Assembly (NCBI RefSeq): GCF_000478885.1
Contig: NC_022567.1
Location: forward strand, 2,294,001 to 2,358,000
DNA: 64,000 nucleotides
Direction: 5' to 3'
Origin: Adlercreutzia equolifaciens DSM 19450
GTDB lineage: Bacteria; Actinomycetota; Coriobacteriia; Coriobacteriales; Eggerthellaceae
Positions within the stretch are counted from its first letter, which is position 1. Each line of letters opens with the position of its first letter. Positions 59,601 to 64,000 of this stretch are shown one piece after another. A program made the position numbers and the translations under genes. A model generated the notes under the pieces. That model searched no databases. It worked only from the letters and a program-made list of their open reading frames with translations, and was not told the origin of the DNA.

Positions 59601-59656
59601 GTGCGCACCTTGTTGGCGCGCAGGCTCTTTACGGTGAAGTTCGTCGTGGCGTTCAT
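56612..59656 (-). CDS. MacB/FtsX-family ABC permease
   Basis: 1014 residues. An N-terminal membrane helix (about 17-40), an external MacB_PCD-like domain, three FtsX helices (about 310-450), a second N-terminal-like helix near 505, another long external region with an Asp/Ala-rich insert (about 545-600), and three final helices (about 880-1000, with MKSVGLSNRQFRAMV). Large FtsX permeases of this shape handle antimicrobial peptides or envelope lipids. Its start overlaps the ATPase gene stop, and a two-component system lies upstream on the same strand. Confidence 0.88.
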   Translation of the reverse strand: MNATTNFTVKSLRANKVRTLVTIAGVALAAALLTAVLTTYVSLNDYLYRSEAHLAGTWMACVEADGSSALDEKIVDAQADPQVAGTAIMRDVGFAKLTADQQNTQGTYLAIRSIEGDVGDICGIEPSEGRLPENDHEIMLFSTWNDYGGVSLGDAVTFDVGQRVARLAPGEEGFMSAGTMTASWGVQGEAHESEITDGTPLNSSMGVLEADIDGSIFNEEIANTEERTYTVVGFYDRPGYALSTAAGMVGVTAGSAAPDAFTDVFFTLNDVANTQQVEEAAEALFPDEHVVLHVAMLRYMGISSDSSIWTTFYGLVMVLAAVIVVACVSLIFNAFNISVAERIKQFGLLSSVGASRRQLRRAVVLEGAIVAVIGIPCGLLIGLAGCAATFAALGPAISQLAGSGEVAFRVAVNGWVLAAASVLTFVTVLVSVWIPAKRASRTNIIDSLRAASGSRVSKRGAARAAKCTGASSLWKTRGAAGRVLGVGGMLARINRKRGTGKGRAASVSLALAIVLLMTAGSLNVFLGTLTDVVTGGGEMAGEVGVMAQLDVETPQDVGTADGDAQAGDGDATGADAAATPDAAATQPAAPTTPEAVATANNELFASQAKVFAGAFQDLSQVAGAQPVGWKMGTGLYAMLPEAMAGEALVDQENGMGGKMADGRVGTVGSVAYLDDAAFDDYAKSLGLDPADFRDPAHLRAIALAQGYGNNGSVYQLLNVLREPGTLEALTAVTYHGEPAAGIGVGATSGEGNAEAFAFQPYLEGDDDGVEWFPLEEAEVQTVSVEVVALAEEAPAIASARGEGLQLIVPESMAAYQGFGSTSPIFYSYFDSADGDHGALAEELATAGSAYFHDKSPYGLAFYSFNDYIEQRDSNQMIATVVNVFCLLFAVILALIAMANVFNTVTNSLILRRREFAVMKSVGLSNRQFRAMVAEECVAWCIRGLVPGVLLSLLVSFLLWQVISGSMTGLPFTLPWNYVALAAAMTVVAVGASVAYGMHRCRADNVVEALRADAV

Positions 59657-60336
59657 CGGCGGATCCTCTCGTCGCGCACGATGCGGCCGTCCTCCACGGC
59701 GATGATGCGATCGGCGGCCAGCGCGATCTCTTCGTCGTGGGTGATGACGATCATGGTCTGGCCGAACTCGCGGTTGGAATCGCGCAGAAGCTGCATGATC
59801 TCACAGCTGTTGCGGGTGTCCAGGTTGCCCGTGGGCTCGTCGGCGAGCACTACCGCCGGCGCGTTCATGAGGGCGCGCCCGATGGCCACGCGCTGCTGCT
59901 GGCCGCCGGAAAGCTGGCTGGGCAGATGCCCCTCGCGGCCGGCGAGCCCCAACCTTTGCACGAGGCCCTGCAAGCGGCCCGCGTTCACCGTGCGGCCGTC
60001 CAAGGCCACGGGCAGCGTCATGTTCTCCACTACGTTCAGCACCGGCACGAGGTTGTAGAACTGGTACACCAGCCCCACCTCGCGGCGGCGGAACACCGCC
60101 AGCTCCTCATCGGAGCGCGCGTACACGTCGGCGCCGTTCAGCAGCACATGGCCCGAGGTGGGCCGATCCACACCGCCGATGAGGTGCAGCAAGGTTGACT
60201 TACCCGAGCCCGACGAGCCCACGATGGCCACGAACTCGCCCTCTTCCACGCTGAAGGACACGTCGTCCAGGGCGCGGGTGGCCGCCTCGCCCTCTCCGTA
60301 GATTTTCGTCAAGTGGCTGACCGTCAAAATGTCCAT
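59653..60336 (-). CDS. LolD/MacB-type ABC ATP-binding protein
   Basis: 227 residues. Walker A GSSGSGKSTLLH, Q-loop with YQFYNLVPVLN, signature LSGGQQQRVAIGRAL, Walker B VVLADEPTGNLD, and switch His VITHDEEIA. A standard partner of MacB/FtsX permeases. The start was chosen at MDILTVSH with AAAGG upstream. Overlaps the permease start (ATGA). Confidence 0.92.
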   Translation of the reverse strand: MDILTVSHLTKIYGEGEAATRALDDVSFSVEEGEFVAIVGSSGSGKSTLLHLIGGVDRPTSGHVLLNGADVYARSDEELAVFRRREVGLVYQFYNLVPVLNVVENMTLPVALDGRTVNAGRLQGLVQRLGLAGREGHLPSQLSGGQQQRVAIGRALMNAPAVVLADEPTGNLDTRNSCEIMQLLRDSNREFGQTMIVITHDEEIALAADRIIAVEDGRIVRDERIRR

Positions 60337-60440
60337 GCCAGATGCCTTTCTTCTCCTGGTTTCCCAATCTACGGAACAAGTATGGCGGCCCCCCATTGCC
60401 GCCCCCTAACGCGCCCATTACGGTAATGTAATTAAAAGGC

Positions 60441-60497
60441 TTAATGCTCGAAATTTGGAACACTAACGGGCCTAATGTCCCAAATTTCGAGCATTAA
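60441..60497 (-). terminator. Long hairpin terminator after the histidine kinase
   Basis: TTAATGCTCGAAATTTGG and CCAAATTTCGAGCATTAA form an 18-bp perfect stem extended by a few more pairs. On the minus strand it is followed by GCCTTTTAATT. It separates the kinase gene from the ABC transporter operon. Confidence 0.75.
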
Positions 60498-60509
60498 CAG
60501 ACGCGCCAC

Positions 60510-61517
60510 CTATACCACGAGTTTCGGGAAGGCGATTTCGAAACGGGCGCCGCCGGCGGGGTTGTTGGAGGCACGCAGGGTGCCGCCCTGGGCGGAGACG
60601 AGGGCCTGGGCCAACGAGAGCCCGATGCCGAACCCGGCGGGCTGGGCGACGTTCGCTTCCTCCACGGCCCCTCCCCGGTAGAAGCGCTCGAAGATGTGGG
60701 GCAGATCCTCCGGGGCGATGCCGGGGCCGGTGTCGGAAACGGCAATAGTGGTGGCCAGGGCGTCCTCGCTCACGGCCACGGTCACCGTGCCACCGGGAGG
60801 GGTGTGCTCCATGCAGTTCTTCGCGATGTTCTCCACGGCCTCGGCAGTCCACGGCGCATCGCCCTGGAAGGTGGCGGTCTCGTCCAATTCCAGCACGAGA
60901 TTCACGTCGCGCAGATCCATGGCGGTGGCCAGAGGCGCCACCGCCCGGCGCGCTACCTCGGCGCCCCGCACCTCGCGCTGCTCCACGTGCATGGCGCCGG
61001 CATCCACCTTCGCGATCTTCAGCAGCGTGGTCACGAGCCACGAGACGCGCTCGATCATCGATTCCAGCTCGCGCACGGCGCGTTTGCGCTCGCGGGCATC
61101 GTCGGCGCGCTCCACCACGGGCAGCATGAGGGTGATGGCCGTGAGCGGCGTGCGAATCTGGTGGGACACGTCGGCCAGAGAATCGGCCAGCGCGTTGCGC
61201 TCGCGGGACAGCTGGTCGCGGGTGCGCGAAAGGCGCGACACCATCTTCGACAGCTCGTTGGCGAGCACCGCCACGTCGCCCTCGCGGCAATTCGAGAAGC
61301 CCACCGTGCGGCCCGAATGCAGCACCTCGTCGATCTCCTCGGCAAGTCGGCGAATCTGGCGATGGCGGTACAGCGACACCGCGAGGAACACCGCCAGCAG
61401 CACCGCGCCCGTGCCGGCGACCCACGGCTTCGCCTCGCTCGGCGCCGCCCACGCGAGCACGGCCATGAGCGCCACCATGACCGCGCACTGGCGCAACAGC
61501 GTCGATGCGGAGCCCAC
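60510..61517 (-). CDS. OmpR-type sensor histidine kinase
   Basis: 335 residues. Two membrane helices (about 7-25 and 32-50) with almost no external loop, so it is probably an intramembrane-sensing kinase. HAMP-like region, HisKA with His119 in DVSHQIRTPL, then HATPase_c motifs NCMEHTPPGG, DTGPGIAPED and GFGIGLSLAQAL. Together with the response regulator and the MacB-like ABC transporter it resembles envelope-stress detoxification modules. Confidence 0.9.
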   Translation of the reverse strand: MGSASTLLRQCAVMVALMAVLAWAAPSEAKPWVAGTGAVLLAVFLAVSLYRHRQIRRLAEEIDEVLHSGRTVGFSNCREGDVAVLANELSKMVSRLSRTRDQLSRERNALADSLADVSHQIRTPLTAITLMLPVVERADDARERKRAVRELESMIERVSWLVTTLLKIAKVDAGAMHVEQREVRGAEVARRAVAPLATAMDLRDVNLVLELDETATFQGDAPWTAEAVENIAKNCMEHTPPGGTVTVAVSEDALATTIAVSDTGPGIAPEDLPHIFERFYRGGAVEEANVAQPAGFGIGLSLAQALVSAQGGTLRASNNPAGGARFEIAFPKLVV

Positions 61518-61545
61518 GCTACTCGCCCCCTCGTGCCGCGGCGGC

Positions 61546-61587
61546 GCACTCCATCAGCCACACGACGCACTCCATCGGCCACACGGC
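61546..61587. repeat. Two tandem 21-bp repeats between the response regulator and kinase genes
   Basis: GCACTCCATCAGCCACACGAC is followed directly by a copy with two differences. It lies in the 99-bp gap between the two co-directional genes, ahead of the kinase start. Confidence 0.7.
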
Positions 61588-61616
61588 CTCAGACCACCGA
61601 ACTCGCGCCATCGCCC

Positions 61617-62288
61617 CTACTCCCCCACCTTGTAGCCAAGACCGCGCACGGTGACGATGAGTTCAGGCTCGGCGGGGTCGGTCTCCACCTTCTCGCGCAG
61701 CCGTTTCACATACACGTTCAGGGCGTTGTCCGACACGTACTCCCCGGCGCTGTCCCAAATAGCGTCGCGCAGGTTCTCGCGGGTGACAAGCTTGCCCTTG
61801 CGCTGGAGAAAGTACAGCAGCAGGCGGTACTCCAGCGCCGAGAGGAACACCTCGCGGCCGCCCTTGGTCACCGTCGCCGAGGCCACGTCGAGCCTCACGT
61901 CGCCGGCGGTGAGCACGTTGGAGGTCGGGGCCGTGCGCCGCAGCGCTCCGCGGATGCGCGAGATGAGCTCGCGGGCGCGGAAGGGCTTGGCGATGTAGTC
62001 GACAGCCCCCATGTCCAGCCCCGCCACCGTAGAGTACTCGTCATCGGAGGCAGTGAGGAAGATGACGGGCATATCCGGCGCCGCCTCGCGGGCCGCCGCG
62101 CACACGGCGAACCCATTGCCCTGGGCCAGCGTCACGTCCAGAAGCGCGATGTCGAAGTCGTCGGCCGCCAGCGCCGCGCAGGCCCCGTCCTGAGTCGCGC
62201 AGGAACGTACGACAAAACCCTCGCCTTCCAAAAGGTCAGTGAGCGCCCGCACGATGGCATGGTCATCCTCAACCAGCAGAATCCGCAT
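61617..62288 (-). CDS. OmpR/PhoB-family response regulator
   Basis: 223 residues. The receiver has EDD at 7-9, phospho-acceptor Asp51 (ALLDVTLAQG), and Lys in the KPF motif. The C-terminal winged helix ends DNALNVYVKRLREKVETDPAEPELIVTVRGLGYKVG. The start was chosen for GGAAAGGGG. It is the first gene of the unit running to the kinase, and its likely target is the ABC transporter downstream. Confidence 0.92.
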   Translation of the reverse strand: MRILLVEDDHAIVRALTDLLEGEGFVVRSCATQDGACAALAADDFDIALLDVTLAQGNGFAVCAAAREAAPDMPVIFLTASDDEYSTVAGLDMGAVDYIAKPFRARELISRIRGALRRTAPTSNVLTAGDVRLDVASATVTKGGREVFLSALEYRLLLYFLQRKGKLVTRENLRDAIWDSAGEYVSDNALNVYVKRLREKVETDPAEPELIVTVRGLGYKVGE

Positions 62289-62421
62289 GGTGCCCCTTTC
62301 CACGTGCACGTCGCCACAATCAGCACCCGAGCCGCTGCGCCCGATGCCCCTTTCTCGTTCGCCACCATGATAGCGTCCTATTATGGGAAACTGTGCCCGA
62401 ACGGCGAGAAAGCAAGTCTCC

Positions 62422-62435
62422 TTACGAATTCGTAA
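62422..62435. promoter_or_regulatory. Perfect 14-bp palindrome upstream of the response regulator
   Basis: TTACGAATTCGTAA lies about 135 bases upstream of the response regulator start, ahead of a CATAAT-like -10 box at 62373-62378 (minus strand). A possible operator; no function shown. Confidence 0.4.
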
Positions 62436-62547
62436 TTAGCCGCAATGGAGACCCCAATACCTGCGTCATCGAAGCCTACGCCATCTCATCGAAACGCGCA
62501 CTATTCCTCGCTTCAGAAAAGGCACACCCAATAAGGATGCCATTTTT

Positions 62548-62700
62548 TTCGAGTTGTTAGAGTTGTCAGCCCTAAAAGCAAGACCATTTCGCCCCTGGCT
62601 GCTCTCGGTTTTTGCTCCCATCTCGCAAAACCCCAGGTCACCAAAAGCCTGAACCGGCAGCGTACGACCGCCGCTTCGCGCAAAACTCTAACAACTCGAA
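62548..62700. repeat. Interspersed inverted-repeat element, copy 2
   Basis: TTCGAGTTGTTAGAGTT (62548-62564) is perfectly inverted at 62684-62700 around a 119-bp centre that contains TCGCAAAACCCCAGGTCAC (62623-62641). Both ends and the inner motif match copy 1 at 51927-52086. It lies downstream of coaBC. The gap 62310-62725 otherwise holds only the palindrome at 62422. Confidence 0.65.
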
Positions 62701-62725
62701 ATTCTCGTCCAAAACGGCGATGCCT

Positions 62726-64000
62726 CTATTCCAGATGCGCGGCCACCACTTCCACGAGGCGCTCGGCTACGGCGCGTTTGCTCATGAGGGGCAGAAGCAC
62801 GTCGTCGCCTTCCGTGACGAGCCACACCTCGTTGTTGTCGGTGCCGAAGGCGAGGCCGTCGCCCACCTGGTTGGCCACAATCATGTCAGCGTTCTTCTTC
62901 TTGAGCTTGGCATGGGCGTTCATGAGCACGTCGTTGGTCTCGGCGGCGAAGCCCACCACATACTGATCGGGACGCTTGCCCGCGGCCAGAGTGGCCAGGA
63001 TGTCGGGGTTCTCCGTGAGAGGTACGTTGGCGAGCGCCGCATCGTCGCGGCCCTTCTTCAGCTTGCGGTCGGCCGGGTTCGCCGGGCGCAGGTCGGCCAC
63101 AGCGGCGGCGAAGATGGCAGCGTCGGCAGCCGGGAACACGGATGAGGCGGCAGCCAGCATGTCGCGGGCCGTCTTCACGGGCACCACTTCCACGCCATCA
63201 GGTGCGGCGAGGGCCACCGGGCCCGACACGAGCACCACCCGCGCGCCGGCAGCCGCAGCGGCCTCGGCGATGGCATAGCCCATCTTGCCCGAGGAGTAAT
63301 TAGAAATGTAGCGCACCGAGTCGATGGGCTCCACTGTGGGGCCCGCCGTCACAAGCACCGTGCGACCAGCGAGCGCGCCCGCGGGCATGGTGGCCGCGCC
63401 ATCGGCCACGGCGGCCGGCAGCGGGGTGTCGGGAGCGGCAGCAGTTGGGAGATCCTTCGACTCCGAGCCTTCGGCGCTCTGCTCGGGATAGCACGGGGCG
63501 GAAGCGCTTGCGGCAGCGTCCTCAGTGGAAGACGCAGAAGCCGACGCGCGCGCAGCATCGATCTGCTCCATCACGGTCGCGAACGGCACCTCACCGTGCT
63601 GCTCACAGGCCTCCCGCAGGGCGTCCAAGCCCACGCGCTCGGCCAACAGGGCCAGCGTCTCGCGCACGATGACAGCGGGATCGGCCAAACGACCGCGACC
63701 CACATCGCCGCAGGCCAGATAGCCCGCGCCCCCTTCGATGAAGCGCACGCCCCGGCGGCGCAGCGTGGCCATGTTCTCCTGGGTGGCCGCCGCCTCGTAC
63801 ATATGCACGTTGGCCGCCGGCGCGATGGCCAGCGTCGCCGTGGTCGCCAGGGCCGTCGTGGAAAGCAAGTCGTCGGCAATGCCGCAGGCCACCTTCGCCA
63901 TTACATTGGCCGTGCACGGCGCGATAAGGAACACGTCGCATTCCTGAGCGAGCGAGATATGGTGGATGGGGTCGGACGGGTCATCGAACAGATCCACCGC
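62726..64000 (-). CDS. coaBC: Phosphopantothenoylcysteine decarboxylase/synthetase CoaBC (5' end outside window)
   Basis: The visible 424 codons begin inside the flavin decarboxylase (CoaC) domain: SLAQECDVFLIAPCTANVMAKVACGIADDLLST, with the PAANVHMY active-site region and the CGDVGRGRLAD segment. A low-complexity linker (about 155-205) follows, then the CoaB domain with TAGPTVEPIDSVRYISNYSSGKMGYAIA. The protein carries out two successive steps of coenzyme A synthesis. About 60 N-terminal residues are missing. The Ala/Ser-rich linker is longer than usual. Confidence 0.93.
   Translation of the reverse strand, partial: AVDLFDDPSDPIHHISLAQECDVFLIAPCTANVMAKVACGIADDLLSTTALATTATLAIAPAANVHMYEAAATQENMATLRRRGVRFIEGGAGYLACGDVGRGRLADPAVIVRETLALLAERVGLDALREACEQHGEVPFATVMEQIDAARASASASSTEDAAASASAPCYPEQSAEGSESKDLPTAAAPDTPLPAAVADGAATMPAGALAGRTVLVTAGPTVEPIDSVRYISNYSSGKMGYAIAEAAAAAGARVVLVSGPVALAAPDGVEVVPVKTARDMLAAASSVFPAADAAIFAAAVADLRPANPADRKLKKGRDDAALANVPLTENPDILATLAAGKRPDQYVVGFAAETNDVLMNAHAKLKKKNADMIVANQVGDGLAFGTDNNEVWLVTEGDDVLLPLMSKRAVAERLVEVVAAHLE

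Overview
The window looks like chromosomal DNA of a GC-rich anaerobic gut actinobacterium of the Eggerthellaceae (Coriobacteriia; Eggerthella/Adlercreutzia/Gordonibacter type). The grounds are high GC, two DmsABC-type molybdoenzyme operons with twin-arginine signals, secreted flavin reductases with Tat-lipoprotein signals, large multi-membrane-segment LuxR regulators, and NapGH/TorD accessory genes without cytochromes. The genus is inferred, not proven.

Layout. (1) 9-311 is a ModE-type DNA-binding protein. (2) 308-10416 (minus) is a 13-gene, mostly overlapping Tad/Flp pilus operon: cpaB, tadZ, tadA, tadB, tadC, two short Flp-like pilins, three TadE/TadG-like proteins and three small accessory genes. 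It is followed by tRNA-Val(TAC). (3) 10852-16279 holds an ABC-2 exporter (ATPase and two permeases) divergent from its likely NarL-type two-component system. (4) 16424-20639 holds an orphan AraC helix-turn-helix protein, two EamA transporters, a pentapeptide-repeat protein and a LysR regulator. (5) 20640-23130 is a repeat-rich graveyard: a 365-bp direct repeat flanks a Fic gene, beside remnants of a LysR gene and of an old-yellow-enzyme gene, bistable hairpin elements and REP-like repeats. (6) 23161-49938 is a respiratory reductase island. It carries DmsABC operon 1, two membrane LuxR regulators, a secreted old-yellow-enzyme-like reductase, a TorD/NapG/NapH maturation and electron-transfer cluster with a degenerate UvrD-like protein, DmsABC operon 2 with a divergent LysR regulator, a secreted FAD reductase and a four-cluster ferredoxin. 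(7) 50065-62700 is a drug-response region: an ABC-F gene with a uORF leader, a GntR-ABC cassette, a MarR-MATE pair under a 19-bp palindromic operator, and a MacB-like ABC transporter with its OmpR-type two-component system. (8) 62726-64000 is the 3' part of coaBC, cut by the window end.

How the parts fit. NapGH and the DmsC anchors would take electrons from menaquinol and deliver them across the membrane to Tat-exported molybdenum or flavin reductases. Each reductase has a regulator beside it, which suggests each senses its own electron acceptor. TorD and the neighbouring genes would serve molybdoenzyme maturation.

The least explained structure is in the non-coding DNA. One family has direct-direct-inverted repeats that can fold in two exclusive ways, with compensatory changes between copies. 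A second has terminator-like hairpins with a conserved G-rich loop. There is also a MITE-like element, a second interspersed inverted-repeat element, tandem palindromic operators in front of the Fic gene, and a LysR gene that appears to start with ATT.
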